In this document: positions 47,284 through 61,035 of the stretch, in pieces | How positions within the stretch are numbered: position 1 is the first letter of the stretch | How the letters are laid out: the number at the start of each line of letters is the position of its first letter | Source: Phallusia mammillata | Lineage: Eukaryota; Chordata; Ascidiacea; Phlebobranchia; Ascidiidae | Assembly: GCA_003260075.1 (NCBI GenBank) | Contig: QLIY01000082.1 | Span: forward strand, 186,001-250,000 | Reading direction: 5' to 3' | DNA length: 64,000 nucleotides | Position numbers and translations under genes: made by a program | The notes under the pieces: generated by a model | Told to the model about the DNA's origin: nothing | What the model saw: the letters and a program-made list of their open reading frames with translations, nothing else | Databases searched by the model: none

Positions 47284-47485
47284 ATACTTTTTCATCTGAT
47301 TGACCGTGAAATAAAAAAATATTGCTTTTCATGTGATTGACCGTGAAATAACGAATTATTGCTTTTCATGTGATTGACCGTGAAACTTAATGCTTTTCAT
47401 GTGGTTGACGTAAAATAACAATTTATTGCTTCCATACGATTGACCGTAAAATACTAAAATAATGATTTTCATGTGATTGTTACCT
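47284..47485 (+). repeat. ~40-base tandem repeat
   Basis: TGATTGACCGTGAAAT followed by AATTATTGCTTTTCATG recurs five to six times with indels. No coding potential. Confidence 0.8.
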
Positions 47486-49082
47486 GTAATATAATACACT
47501 GTGTAGGTTTCAATTTAATCTACCAGCGTTCCAGGAAGTCAAATAATACCTGATATTAAAAAGCTAGACGTTTTCTCACACACATTAGTACACCTATAGT
47601 TTGTTATTGAATTATGTTGCAGCATTCTAATTGGGTAGCAAAGAAATATAAATTAAACCGTTCGTCAAAAGATTTTTGCACGCCAGACTTGCAAAAAGCC
47701 TTTTGCACTGTCAGAAAAGGCCTTTCAAGCAATCGCATGTAACAATACCTCGTCTCGCCTGTGGTGAGATTCGAACCCACAGGCTATAGCACAACTTGGC
47801 CAGCCCCATGTTAAATACCCAACTGCTCAAAAATGAGCTCCTTGCATGCTGCAGGTTGCGTGGCAACACCACACAAACATAAAATCGACTCAAATACCTT
47901 CTACCATCGGATTCTTATACAGTTGTCTTAAAATAACTTCCTAGTAACTTAACCTAAATGACACCGTTTCCCACAAAGACAAATCCGGCCTGGTCGTAAG
48001 GTTATAATGAAAATCGGACGATGGCCTGAAACTGAACACCTGATCTGACCAGACTGACTCTTTCACAGCAAACGGTGCGAATTGGGACAACAGGATAATG
48101 TTATTGTCACAACAGTTTGTCACCGTAATGTCCAAGCTACTGGTTGTAGGTGTGGCGAATACAAAAATGAAACTGATTTAGGTTTTTCGACAACCGTACG
48201 ACGATGGCGTTTTTTAGCCTGTGTTCAGAACACCTGAAATTCAATGCAAGTCGACTTTGCCACGTTAAGTGCTGCATATTTTTTGTCTTAATTACTGGCT
48301 TTCTTGTTTATTTGCCAATTAGTTATATTAGATTCGAAATAACAAGTATGTAAAAGTTTGTTTCTACCTACAACCATTTTTCACGCTAAGCTGCTATAAA
48401 CCATTTTTTTTTTTATTCAAATATACGATTTCTACTGTGCTTTGCTTATTAATCTACGTTGTGTCTGGCGACTTGGCTAAACAGCTGAAAAATACATCTT
48501 TGCATACAATAAGTTTAGATAGAAGACCACACAATAGCAGTTTACACTACACGACCGCCTTTGCCTTGCCAAAGTAGTATTGATTCCATGCAAATCGGAG
48601 GTTCTCTGCATAACCACCGTCTTCCGGTGCAACCAGACGCATCTAAGAAACCCACACGCACTTATACTTACTGGTCGGTACCACGCTCAAACTACTGCTA
48701 AAAAACGGCGTCATAAACGACATCCAGGTTCACTTGTCACGTGGTTGGAAACGACCAATCAAAAGTCGTAAATCTGGTTCTACCTCTTTGGTGTGGAAGG
48801 TCGGGAAAGGGCGGCTCTTAGCTCCGACAAATCGGTGAATAGTTTTAGAACGTCTCGCGTCGCGTCGTAGCGCTTGTAAAATTATAAACAATGGGCGGTT
48901 TGAATCGGTTCGGTGACAGTTAAACAATTGCTCGACACGTTGGCATTCGTAAACCTGTATTTCATCGCTGTCACTAAAATGTTTCCTTTGGAGCAAAAGA
49001 ACCTGAACCACGCGCCGTGTGTGATTTCCAATTGTGCCGGGAAATATTGGGTTTCGCTTATTGTGTCTCCCAAGGTTTGAGT

Positions 49083-49240
49083 TAAGTTGAGTTTATTTCG
49101 CTTGGTGAATACATAGCATCTCTATCACCCTGAACATTCACCATGTCGACAATAGCTGCTCAATGTTAAAACGTTATGGAGCGCAAAACAGTAAAGGGCA
49201 GAATTGGTGGATAAAGGCTAAACGCGCTGCAGCTACACCT
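49083..49240 (+). repeat. Dispersed repeat, TTGAGTTTATTTCGCTTGG family
   Basis: The most complete forward copy: AGTTGAGTTTATTTCGCTTG at the start, CAATGTTAAAACGTTATGG in the middle and AACGCGCTGCAGCTACACC at the end. Confidence 0.6.
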
Positions 49241-52199
49241 TAGTATGAAGCGTTTTGCGACTTCAGAACGAAATACGACAACAATAGAGCTCTTATGTTA
49301 ATTTTAGTTTTTACTACGAAACACCATGCCCCATTCCGCGCGAGCAATTTTAAACCCACTAATGGTCCATTGCTTCGGCTTATAGCGTTCTTATATGCAA
49401 ATAAGCCCCCAGGGTTCGCCGCCCATGCATCGACGGTTGAACTAACACGTAAACAAGTCCAGCAGACGGACCAGTTGCACAAGGGCCAAGTTATAAATCA
49501 TTTCGTGTTGGAGACGCCAAAAAATTTTTGAACACGTGTTTGCGCACACCGACGTGTCACGCGAACAATAATTGTTGTTGTAAATACCGCTTAAGGGGTC
49601 AAGTCGTGTCAAGCCTTGTTTCGAATGTGTGTAATCTCAGTAAACGCGTTTAACAATTGCGGCTTTCTTAAAATCGTAAATTGACTTTACAATTACAACT
49701 TTTTGTTGTTGACGACATAACCCATTTACTTCTCACTACAAGAGCCACTGAAAGGGCAATGTAAATGGACTGACATATCTGCCTATTTTTCTCCTTTTAG
49801 GGGTTGTTGATTTCACTGGATAAAATTTTGGCGGTCAAAGTAATTTGCCGTTAAAATGAAAGTTTACACCAAAGGTAGTGAATCATGAAATAACTGCGCG
49901 ATTTAAAAGGTTACGTTAGTCATAAAACCGTAAAGGCAAAACTGATTGATGGAGTTCTAAGGTGAACTCAAAATATCAGGAGTCGAGACTTTACGCCGAA
50001 CGTTAAGATCGGGTTAACGTGAAGACGGATGTGGTATTTTAAACAACCGTGTCAAAATAAACGAAAACGAAACTAGCTCTTTCGATTTCAGAGAACAGTC
50101 AAGGTTTTTGACATTAATCTAAATTAAAACCAACAAACAGATTTGGAATTCAGACGAATCTGTTTAATCGCATACCAATCAAAATTGCCTGAAACTTCGT
50201 TTTATTGCAAAAGGATTGTGGATCTCTGGCCCCATCATTTGTTAACAAAACTTGGCGTGAGTATTTGCCGAAACGTTTGAACAACAAAGCATGCCGCTTT
50301 TTACGTCTATTTGGGCCGTTATATTCCTAATTAAACCTAGTCAAATAATCTTATGAATCAAAAATTTGTAAATTACATATGCGATTGACCGTGATCGTCT
50401 GTGGTAAAATTCCTCCACCGGCCCTGTAAATTCTCTTAACTGAAATCAGACTTTGAACACCTTGCGTCAAAATTGGGTCTACACTTTCTGGAAGTGGGTC
50501 ATTCAAAGTTTGCTACGAATGACCTAAAGTTGTCACCGACATACTACTAGGTTTGAAAATTCTCTTACGCACTTCCTTGTCTCAATTTCACTCAACATGC
50601 CAGATTACTTTAATGTCAACGCTGATTGGGTCGTTGTTCCTTTTCAATCATTGCTAAATACTGTTTTTTTCCCGGCAGGCGATCAGCACAATCATGCTGC
50701 TACGATTATTCTAAACTTTCCACTCAAGCAGAACTTACTACTCAAAGTTTAGCAGATGGTCACATGTATTTCAAAGCGGAGCCCGGCAACCTTTTTTGAA
50801 TTGCAGACCGTTTTTGAAACGAAAAATTTATCGCGGACTAGCGTTCAAAAAACTACAAATATTCAGCAATGAAAACGAAAAAAAAGTTTATTATCCCCCG
50901 GATACAGTGGCAAAATGTTTAAAGCATTTAACCTGAAAAAGTATATGGCGCGGTAACGAACTCCTCGCGGACCGGCGGTTGCCGACCACTTTTTAAAAGT
51001 ACATCGGCAGAAAATATCTATGTCAAGCATTTTCAGTCAATTATTAGGAGATACGCAGGAAATAAAGTGGTAACAGATCCGTCTGGTATCTCATTTTCCC
51101 TTGTGGCATACGCAGTCAATTAATTAAATTCCCTTGGGGTGCTGAACCGTATTATCTAATGACACATTTATCCGCAAGTTAAACTCAGGCTTTTAAGATT
51201 TAGCATAGCGACTAAATGGGTCAAATATTATGAACAAATCCGTGTTTGAAAAACTGATTTGCCAATAAATAACTATCCTTGAGTGATGAACATTTTTTAA
51301 ACTGTGCTTTAATTTGGTAAGCAGTATATAAAACGGTACCATATTGCCGATGAGACAACAGACTACAGTTTTTGACTGAACTCAAATCTTGCGAAAACTC
51401 CATCATCAAAACCCGATAATGTTGTTAAGAATAGAATGTAAATATTTACAAATAAATGTTCACAAAAAACTTACGAAACTTGTTGCTTTACAAAAGCAAC
51501 TCCTTAAAACCCTCAAGAGGCGGGGACCAATTCGGTGCGAGCGTACAAGAATTGTGTTGCCAGTTTAAAACATAACACTAAACACACTGGCTATCGACAT
51601 TCTCTACGATAGCGGCCGAAACGCTTGTAGTGCCCTTCAATCGCCACAAACAAGTGTGTGTAAACAAAATAGAGATACAACTGGACGAGCAGAGGTCTTA
51701 TTCCGGGTCACTGACCGGATTTTGTGCTGCGTTTTAGAGCTGACAAGTACAGCAGCATCTTAAATTGACATTCTTATGTAGGCTATCTATATATATACGT
51801 ACATTTTGTTGCTTAAAGATAAAAAAATTTCATCCGTTGCAAACTAACTTCTAGATATATTTCCGTTTTTTAACGTAATTTTTGTAAGTTTCAAAAAGTG
51901 ACATAACACATTCAAAACTACATCATATGCTTTATGACAATGTCACTCACTAACAACAACCAACAATTATTAAACAACCGACAGTTTCACAAACTTGTTC
52001 GTACTCTGATAAAACCATCACAAAAATATGAATTATAAATTTCAATGTTAGAGCTACACAATGACTGACCATAATCGAATTTAATTGTAATACGAGTCGA
52101 GCAAATACATGAGGTAGTTACGTGTTTCAGTTTCTTGTAACGTTTTGGCTACAACTGGCATGGTCTTGATTTGCCTAGCATTATTAAATCACGGTTTTC

Positions 52200-52365
52200 G
52201 TGCGAACACGAATTACAACTCGTATAACACTATAGTTCAGATTTACGCAACGTATAGTTAAGTTTCAACAGTTCGACTTTGGGGGGGGGGAATGAATTAC
52301 AACTCGTATAACACTAGTTCAGATTTACGCAACGTATAGTTAAGTTTCAACAGTTCGACTTTCCA
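52200..52365 (+). repeat. Direct duplication with ten-G join
   Basis: GAATTACAACTCGTATAACAC through GTTCGACTTT (about 70 bases) occurs before and after the ten-G run at 52281-52290; the copies differ by a two-base indel. Confidence 0.8.
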
Positions 52366-52469
52366 ATGGCTACGTTCTGATTTAAACGCCTTGTTTTTAC
52401 GACTCTTTTAAAACATATATACGCAAAACTTACATCAGCTAATATCAACTTTAAAGAGCTCTTCTGGCA

Positions 52470-52530
52470 ATTGTATTTTTATTCCTACGTTTCGACGTCC
52501 TTTACAGGTCGCCTTCATCAGGGTAAATAC
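52470..52530 (-). ncRNA. Minimal hammerhead ribozyme-like motif, intact core
   Basis: On minus: CTGATGA (52521-52515), stem II GGCGACC/GGACGTC with one A-A mismatch around TGTAAA, GAAA (52493-52490), then CGTAGGAATAAAAATAC. The outer part of stem I can form from GTATTT upstream and AAATAC downstream. The expected GTA triplet reads GAA here. The flank continues into AATTGCCAGAAGAGCTC, a repeat also found near 18640, 29230 and 52630. Confidence 0.45.
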
Positions 52531-52830
52531 ACGCAATACGTTTATTTACAAAGGACATTTTTATGATCACTATAAAAGCTTGTCTAAGTTTAATAACCGT
52601 ACGAATAAAATACAACTTCATACTGTATCTTAAGTTTATAGAGCTCTTCTGGCAATTGTACAATTGCTTGATATTATGCCTGGCAGCAACAGCTTCTATA
52701 CTGTATCTCTCAATTCAACCGAAAGTAGGAAAGTGGCATTGAGGCGATAATTTATACTTTATGCCAGAAATTTATCCGTCCTGACAGCGTTTTTCTGGCG
52801 TGGTTCTGTTTGAAGTAAGCGCATGTATAC

Positions 52831-52842
52831 TGCGCATGCGCA
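52831..52842. promoter_or_regulatory. NRF-1-type palindrome
   Basis: TGCGCATGCGCA is a perfect match to the palindromic NRF-1 site used in animal housekeeping promoters. It lies 80 bases before a possible first coding exon (52921). Context is weak otherwise. Confidence 0.35.
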
Positions 52843-52920
52843 GAAACTTCAATCAGTCATCATTGTCGGTTTCTACCTCTAGCTAAATGCTTTGGCGCCC
52901 ACCCAAGTTTTACCGAAAAA

Positions 52921-52970
52921 ATGTCTAAGCCTTCGCTCTGGCCAGTAATCCTGGCACTGGCGTTTGACTT
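52921..52970 (+). CDS. Possible first coding exon, signal-like (weak)
   Basis: ATG opens a frame reading MSKPSLWPVILALAFD, a plausible signal or signal-anchor sequence, followed exactly by a consensus donor GTAAGT at 52971. An NRF-1-type site lies 80 bases upstream. I could not find a convincing next exon; the open stretch at 54043-54261 is the nearest candidate but has no recognisable domain. Reported as a lead only. Confidence 0.25.
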
Positions 52971-53279
52971 GTAAGTGCCTGGTTCTTTGCCAATACCACC
53001 GGTGGACCTGGAACTGAAAACTTCGTAGCGTGTCTGAATGGGCAACATGAATTACACGTTTCTTGTAGTCAAACTGACTCGACACCGGTACAAGGCAGCC
53101 TTGAGACTTAGAAACATTATCAATTGCTTCCGGTTTGTTGCATGCCGTGACCGCTGTGTACGGGGTAACTAGAGTTCATAACCACATGCACGGGGTTAAT
53201 AGAGGTCACGCCCGCGTAAAATGGGGCCAACAAGCTACACACCGACCGCACTGAGATTTTTTCTCATCGGAATTTTTGA

Positions 53280-53945
53280 AAATAAATAAGGAAATTTTTG
53301 CTTTTAGAGGTTAGAAAACCTAAAATCTTCGTGGACTGTCCGTTTTTATCAAAACATCGAATTTCTACCATATCCATTCGGAACCAAACACGCAATTTTA
53401 CAGAAAAGGAAAATATTTGCATTTAGAGGTTAGACACTTAAAATCTTCGTGCTGGAGTGTCCGTTTTTATCAAAGCCTCAAGGAAAATATTGAACACCGC
53501 ATTTAGAATTTTTTCTATCGGAGCCAGACAAGCGATTTTATAGAAAACTTAAATATTTGCATTGAGATAAGACAGTTACATTCTTCTTAGAATGTAAGTT
53601 TTACGAAAGCTCTGGCGAAAACCACTTGAAATTTTGATGATGCGTAAAAATATCCTGAAATCCCTGGACGGCCCGGGAAACGTAATCTAAAAGAGGCAAT
53701 ATTAGCATTCAGAGATTACGGACACTTAAAATCTTCTTAAACTGTCAGTTTTTATCAAAGCTATAACGAAACATACTTGATATTTTAATGGCTTATGTGC
53801 CAAAAAATAACCTAACATCCCTAAACTGCCCGGGGACTATAATCTGATTGAAAAAATATTAGTTTTCAGAGATTAGACACTTAAAATCTTTTTAAACTGT
53901 CAGTTTTTATCAAAGCTATAACAAAACATACTGAAAAGCCTAAAA
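53280..53945 (+). repeat. Degenerate tandem repeat, ~130-160 base period
   Basis: About five units share GAGATTAGACACTTAAAATCTTCTT, then A/G-rich bases and a CTGTCAGTTTTTATCAAAGC block. The units differ by 10-25 percent and by indels. Confidence 0.75.
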
Positions 53946-56900
53946 TCACTGTCGGGTTCCCGAATCTGAAAAGAGTTACTTCAAATAAAGTTATCTAAAT
54001 TCAAACACTTCTTCCCAGTAAAGCAGACCTTTATGCGCCGACCAATGTGTGCTGAACTACTTCTATGAACTTCCGTTGGCGCGTCAGTTGGCACAGATTC
54101 AACGTCTCGCTTTGGGTTACACCGTTAGAACTGATCTGCCCCATTATATTGGATTAAGGTGTTCATATGACCAGAACTGGAAACCTCCCCTACAAGCCAG
54201 GCACCTTGCTGCTGATGTTTGGGGTAAAGCGCGGTTGGTTCGTGCTGGAGTACTTGATTGAAGGGAAACGTAAACCTTTCAGAATTTTAATTGGTAAAAG
54301 TTCAAAAGGTCAACTATTCATTGATCAAAGACAAAACTGTCGAAGAACGTGTTTAGTGAATGCATCGCATCCAGACGTTTCAACAATCGCTGTTGTTGTG
54401 CAGTACAATTGATTCAATTGTTGCAACGTCAGTTTGTAGAATGTATTCACTGTATACAACATCCCTGGCAAGTTTGTAGTTGACTTGGCTCATTTTCAAG
54501 TGTCTGGTGTTTCTAACTTTGGCAGTTATGTAAGTTTTTTTACGTAAAAAAACAGTAAGATCGTAAAAAACACATTTTTTGCGGGGTTTAATGACAAAAA
54601 TCGGTAATTAATAATCTTTGAAAGTCTGCGATAATCGTACTAAACTTACATCGTTAGTTAAGTAAATTTGTTAAATTAAAACACACTAAACAAATCGTTA
54701 AAAACACACTTTTGACAATATTACATCACACAAATTGGTAATAATTCATCTTTGAACATCTGCTACATTCTAAAATGCTCAAAAACTAACAATTTCCAAA
54801 AAAAGTTCGAATAATTAAAATACTTGCGGGATTAGAGTGACGGTTTTCACCTTGACGAGTCGCTTTATTGCAAGAACTGACCTTCACTAACGGCCAGAAG
54901 ATCAATCAATCATTCTTAGCAAATCGACATGTTGTGTTTGCAAAGGACATACATACGAACACCCACGTGGCTATGTTAAAGCAGTCGAATGTCAGTAATC
55001 AGTAATTTGATATGTCAGTAATCGCACAAGTTCTACCAACGCTACATCTGCTAAAACTGCGCTGCAAAACCAAGAATTGCTTCAATGAAATGCTGGCATT
55101 AAACACTGGACGTTACATGCTGGCCAAATGACTCTTGTGGTATTTTATCAACTCTTTTGAGGTAAAAAAGAACAAGAGTTGTAAGCTGGTTTGAACCTGA
55201 AAGTACAAGCTCAAAAACCGGGCTAAACCCATTTTTTTAAACAATAAAACCCGGATTAGGGCTGAAAGTGAGATTTACATCGTTGAAATTACGTCAAAGT
55301 CAAGCTTGAATGAGGCCCGCTATATTCAAACCTAAGCACGAATCCAAAAATGTATTAAATTAAAACCCGAATTGGGACTCAAAATCGGAATAACCAAGGT
55401 GGGGGGGGGGTAAATACAAGCTCAAAAACCGGGCTAAACCCATTTTTTTCAACAATAAAACCCGGATTAGGCCTGAAAGTGAGATTTACATCGTTGAAAT
55501 TACGTCAAAGTCAGGTTTGAATGAGGCCCGCTATATTCAAACCTAAGCACGAATCCAAAAATTTATTAAATTAAAACCCGAATTGGGACTCAAAATCGGA
55601 ATAACCAAGGTAAAATTACGACACAAATATGACCGAGTGTTAAGTCAGGCCCGAACCCGACCAAAAATGCTCGGCCCAACCGTAACAACTCTAAAGCCAG
55701 TACTTTTATGTACGTAATAAACTCAATTCATTTATGAATTCAAACAAAAATGACGGCATATTTTGTAAAATTGATTGTAGTGCGACCACATCATGCTTGT
55801 GGAGTGAAAACTTAATTCTATAATGTTCCTAAGAAGACTTCTCGCGAAAACCCTTTGCAAGACATTGTACGAATTTGTCATGATGAGAAAGCAAAATGTC
55901 GCCACAAACCATAAAAGTATAAATATATATTCACCTGTGGTTTTGTGATAAATACGGGCCCGATAAAGTAATCATATTAAGCCGCATTGTAAAAGCAATC
56001 TACTAACGTATTGTTTTGCGCAAACCAATGGTTTATACGGCGTGTCAAAACTCACATTTGTGCTCTACAAGCCACGCCAGGTTCAGAAACTTAAAACAAG
56101 CTTTGGAAATATGTTTGCAAATCAACTAACCGTGCAATTATCGCAAAATTTACACTTTTGGGGGGGGGGCACAAGCCACGCCAGGTTCAGAAACTTGGAA
56201 ATTTGTTTGCAAATCAACTAACCGTGCAATTATCGCAAAATTTACACTTTTCGCCAACTTAAACCCGAAAATTAATCACTAAAGAATAAAGGTTGCCGCG
56301 CGTTAACAATTAATTGGCGAGACGAACCAATTATGCAGTGAAAAGCCGCAGGGCTACTTCTGTGTTTGGAAACATCGTGAATAGATGCGAGAATTGCCCT
56401 TCTAAAATAACTTAACACGCAACGTCTTTTTAGATGAACAAATTGTAAGGAGGTCCAAGGTAAAGTATTTTTCTCAAAAAGCCCAAATTATGCCCGTAAG
56501 TTGGTAAAGTTGCAGCACAGATAATGTCGATTGTAAAGTCAGGCTCGAATCAAGCACGTTTCATTTAAAATCAAGTCTGTTTTATCCAATGCTAAGCCCA
56601 GAAAGTTGGTTACCTAAAGTGAAATTACGTCACAAAAGATGCCAAGTGTAAAGTCAGGCCTGAATCAAAGCCAATTTATTGACACCTAAACCCTAACCCG
56701 ACCCGAACGGTCCAAGCCCAGAGCCGTACAACTCTGGGACGAGTCAATTACTACAGGCAGCATTTAGCTTGGCCTGCGACTTTAGTGTTCAAAGCCGCCC
56801 GAGCCACCGCATGTTGACACTAGTCGGACAGTTGCGGCATTGTGCAGAAGATTTATTTGACTGCCACTTGTCAGCCCATGTCAAGAGCTCTCGGCTTAAC

Positions 56901-59900
56901 CGCTACCAGGCGCTGTTGTGTCAACATCCAATCAGCGCACGTCATTTGTACGGACAACAAACCGCATGTGGAATTTGGCGAAAGTCAATACCTGGCCGTG
57001 TTACCAACGCCTGTGTGCTGTGGTATTAGTAATCGCATTACACCAGGTCGTATTTAGATTAACGTAAACAAATTGTGGGATTTTTTGTCGTGTGTTTAAT
57101 CTGAAAACCAAATTTGCATCCAGCAAAGTGTAGGTTTGCGCCAGACAGAAATATAAAGACAGACAATATCAAATTTTCAAATCTTCGAAAGCTTGTTTAC
57201 ATATCAAATAGCGGATGTCCTGCAAGGCGAAATCAAATTTGAAATTGTTCAACAATTGATAACACGTTTTACAAATATTTAAATTTGAATATATGTGTAA
57301 CCAAAACTAGTAACAAAAAACTTATTACGTTTGTCGACATTTTAATTTCTAATTGTTTAAGTCCTAAAACAGTTTTAAAGTTTAACAGGAAAGAAACAAA
57401 CACATTCTTAAAAAGTTTGCACACACACTTAAACCATCAGCTTTGTTACTATATTCTTTTTTGGCTATTATATTAACTCGAGCGACTAAGTCGATTGGTT
57501 TTCTTCGGTAACTGCGATTAAATAAACGCGGTTGGGGATATGAAAAGCCCCACGGTGCAAATTTATTTCCTGTTTTTACGCGTTTCCTGACAAGTTTCTG
57601 TCCATAACTGAACAAAAAGAAAAATCGTCTATTCTGGCATACTTAATATTTCTGTTTTTTCTTTCCAATACTTTCTGCACATTTATATTAACTAAAACAT
57701 AACCAACCACACTTTCTGTTGAAATTATTACTTTACTATAAAAATTATTACTGTTGAAATTATTACTCTACTACTTTACTATGTAACTACAAAACTGCCC
57801 GATTTAGCTTAACGACAATCGGTTTAATTGAATACCTGCGGCTGAGTTCCAGCGACAGCCTCTTTTCAACACACGACGGAAAGCCAATTTACACAAAATT
57901 TGGGCGATACGCGGATGAGATATGTACCGACATCAAAATTCACGAAAAATAACTTTACCCTGCGGCGAATATTAACTCAAATTCAAACTCCTGTCCAAAA
58001 TTTTGGTGCTGGACAAAACTTTTTTTTGCGTTTTTCGTGAGTCCATGTTACGTAGAACACTATACACCGATACGTCTATAAGTCAAATATAAAATATAGC
58101 GGAAAATAGATAACTTAATATCGAAAATGACATTTCAGACTTATATACCATTTATATTAGCATGAGCACTAACTTAAAGGTCTGAAAATAACGTAATAGA
58201 CAGCTAATACCTCCATTGGCAAGTATGTTCCTCATGAGACTTATGTAACACAAATATCTTCATGATTCTATAATTCACACCGATATACCAGTAACTAGTA
58301 AGAACATGCAAACAAGTGTAGTAACAAATTAACTCGTCAGACTGCAAATAGACGTATATGTCCTTGTCTACATGGAGTATGTCATTGACAAAACTAACAA
58401 GGTCACGAGGAAAGGTTTGTTTAAACAAACAAGCACCCGCTCTTGAAATCTATTAAACCGACAATCAATTACAAACCCGCTGTGGGGTCGCACTGACAGT
58501 ATTACGTGCCATGTTTGTGATGTCACAATGTAATAACAGACATACTATTGTTGCAACATAACATAAAAAGCGATCGCGGTCACGACCAGGGGTTTTCACC
58601 GCTATAAGACTCATTTGAATGCCTCGAGGTTGATTAAGTTAAGGGCTAACAGCGTTCAGTATTTGGTTACGCTTGTGTGTATATGAAGGTTTTTTACTAT
58701 AAATGACAAAGCATAAAGTTAAATTAAACCGAGTCTATGAATCAAATAAAGTCCATTCCTGCACATATACTGGGCTGTAGAACCGGCTCAAATTCAAACT
58801 CTGCCACATTAAGTGGTAAATTTTTGCCCCGTAGTATCCCTAAACACATGCAGGGTCACAGTTGTAAATCGGGCTGGGTATTTTGCTCGGGTTTGGGATT
58901 AGATTTTTGAAAAAACTGGCCAGATACGAATCCGACTTCCAAATCTGCAACAGTTGCGTCGCAATTTCACTTTCTTTTACATAAATGTACATAAGCACGG
59001 GGCGTGTATTGATTTACTTCAGACAGTCGGACATTCGGACAATCCGGACATTTTACGAGTGCCTGTCTACCAAACCGGTTATTTTGGAAAATTTTACTTT
59101 TAGAACTATATAGAGCTTCAAATAGTTGTTTCGGTTCCGGGCCCATAGCATAGTACCTGGCTACAACAATTACATGCGCCCGAGTTTAGACTAAATATGA
59201 TTTCAATCAAAGATGTTAGCGAGCAAAAACTAAGGCTTGAACCTGTACTTTAAAAAAAAAACATATCCAAATTTGTCCGCAAATTAGGCAAAGATTGAAT
59301 TAAGGCCGGTTTTATACAACCTCAAGCCTAAACCCGGCCCACAAAGAACTGTGTTAAAGTTAGAAAAACTAAACAATTTTTTAAACCAACGAAGCACTCA
59401 TGTAGGTATGTAACCTATATTTCACGACTGCCAATCAAAACTTTACAATAAAAATCAATTTTGCAAATCATTTTTATGGAACAAATTATTATTCATTAAC
59501 AAAGCGGTAACGCCCCATTATAGCGGTTACAAACCTTAACTGGCAAACATATACCTGTCACCATAAAATAATTCTTTCCCTCTTGCAGTAATTGCGCAAT
59601 TGCCGACAAGGCTATAATTCAGAAACGGAATTTATCTAAGTGTTAATTAATTTAAAGATTTTCGCTATAACTTACACCTGTTCTATAAGGTCATGCAGAT
59701 AGGTCAATAATGTGCATGTTAAAAACAAGTTTTTATGTGTGAAAACAGAAAATATTTTTACCTCAAATTAGTTTCGATTGTTGAAAATAATTTTAAAAAC
59801 GTTTTAAACAAGCCTTACCCTCTATAGTCTCTTCTGAAACTGAACTGCTTTAGGCTCTTAGCGTGCCAAGTTATAAAGTGTACGACCCTATTAACTGTAT

Positions 59901-60470
59901 TAAAACTTGCCCATTAAATCGCACTGGCATATGCGTTAATCACTATATGCCGGATTATGCACCGCGAACGCAAAAGTGTGGGTTTTAAAGCGGATTTGTT
60001 AAGTAAAAATAAACACTATAGCAATGCTAAAGCGATAAATGCAATTAATTCGTTTTACTAACAGCTTTCAGTTTGCGTTCGTGACTTACTTATCCAGCTA
60101 AGATAGCCTGCACGCTTTGTTTTCTTTTCTATTTATGCGTGACCTCTGCGCAAATACGGTCTATTGTTAAGATTAAGCATCAAAGCAAAGCCTGCTTTTG
60201 CAAACATAACCCAACGCAGTTTGCCAGAGCACAGTAGCTGCAGCGCTTTAAATTTGATCCACCAATTGTGCCATTCGTTTTTGACACTCCTTAACGTTTC
60301 AACATTGCGCAGAAATTTCCAGATTGGTGATTATTTTATGGCAATTGTGTCGCTATGTTTTCTTTCACCAAGCGAAATTAACTAAACGCAAACTAAATCT
60401 AAAGCAGGACAGTCTTTATAAAGAAAATACATTTTCTAACCTTAAATCGCTAAATTCCTAACAGTTATTG
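53946..60470. other. Gene-poor region with dispersed repeats
   Basis: No supported gene. It contains repeats with words such as AAAGTCAGGCCCGAA and AAACCCGGATTAGG (55160-55690, 56470-56740, 58740-59360), duplicated joins with ten-G runs (55401-55410 and 56160-56169), and an inverted copy of the TTGAGTTTATTTCGCTTGG family (60215-60390). GC-richer open stretches at 54049-54412 and 56769-57057 show no known domain. 57060-58730 and 59360-60200 show nothing recognisable. Confidence 0.5.
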
Positions 60471-60974
60471 TTTTACATTTACCTAAGACAAAACCAAAAT
60501 TACTTGTCAAAACGTAGCAAAATTACTGTTAAAATTTCGCAGTCTGGTTACAAAGACTATAATTCATACTGAGGTAAAAGTTGGTGGTTGACTTTGTAAC
60601 GACATTGTTCATTTATGAGCGCATAATTGACGTAATTGGGACAACAAACCAGGGTTCTAGCTGACAGTTTAAATTATAATTTGTTTGCAATACACCATAC
60701 CGCATGGCAGTGACAAAATAGGTTTGGGCAAACAGACACGCAATGAAGTATGGTTCTTTTCCATTGCAAAGTTTTTTTTAATTGTAAAAAACTATACATT
60801 AGCAATCATGAGACCATCCTATTGCAAAGTTTTTTAAATGCGGAAAAAATAACAAATAGGCTATGACCTACATGAAGTCCTACATTGTACAAATACAAAT
60901 GTTTCAAAAAGTGGACAAACGGTTTACATTTTAGTTCCACTGGAAGGCGCAATATGTACAAGCGGATATTTTGG

Positions 60975-61035
60975 GTAGAGCTATTAACTTAACACCATAA
61001 CGAGAATCACCCCCCAAATTTGATTGGTTATATCT

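Larger units (their letters stand above)
44076..52800. other. Gene-poor intergenic region
   Basis: No gene supported. Contents: hAT-like fragments at about 44247-44410 and 50780-50995 (CGGCAACCTTTTTT left end, TTATCGCGGAC body), a duplicated block (44967-45563 against 46346-46942), a minisatellite (47284-47485), a tRNA-like T-arm fragment at 47757-47785 (minus), a repeat of the TTGAGTTTATTTCGCTTGG family (49083-49240), a duplicated join (C/G run 52281-52290) and hammerhead-like repeats near 52490. A GC-richer open stretch at 48730-49011 (minus) is unassigned. Confidence 0.5.

Noticed and set aside
47711..47893. Possible tRNA gene (minus), GGTTCGAATCTCACC
   Set aside because: Only the T-arm and part of the acceptor are present. 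It is a fragment of the tRNA-like repeat.
48730..49011. 93-codon minus-strand frame in GC-richer DNA
   Set aside because: No domain recognised and no clear splice partners; the overlapping plus-strand frame is equally open. Left unassigned.
54049..54412. Two overlapping plus-strand frames
   Set aside because: Both are open, neither resembles a known family, and no consistent exon model could be built. A weak link to the 52921 mini-exon is noted only as a lead.
56769..57057. Two overlapping plus-strand frames in GC-richer DNA
   Set aside because: No recognisable domain or splice context. May be an old coding fragment but cannot be supported.
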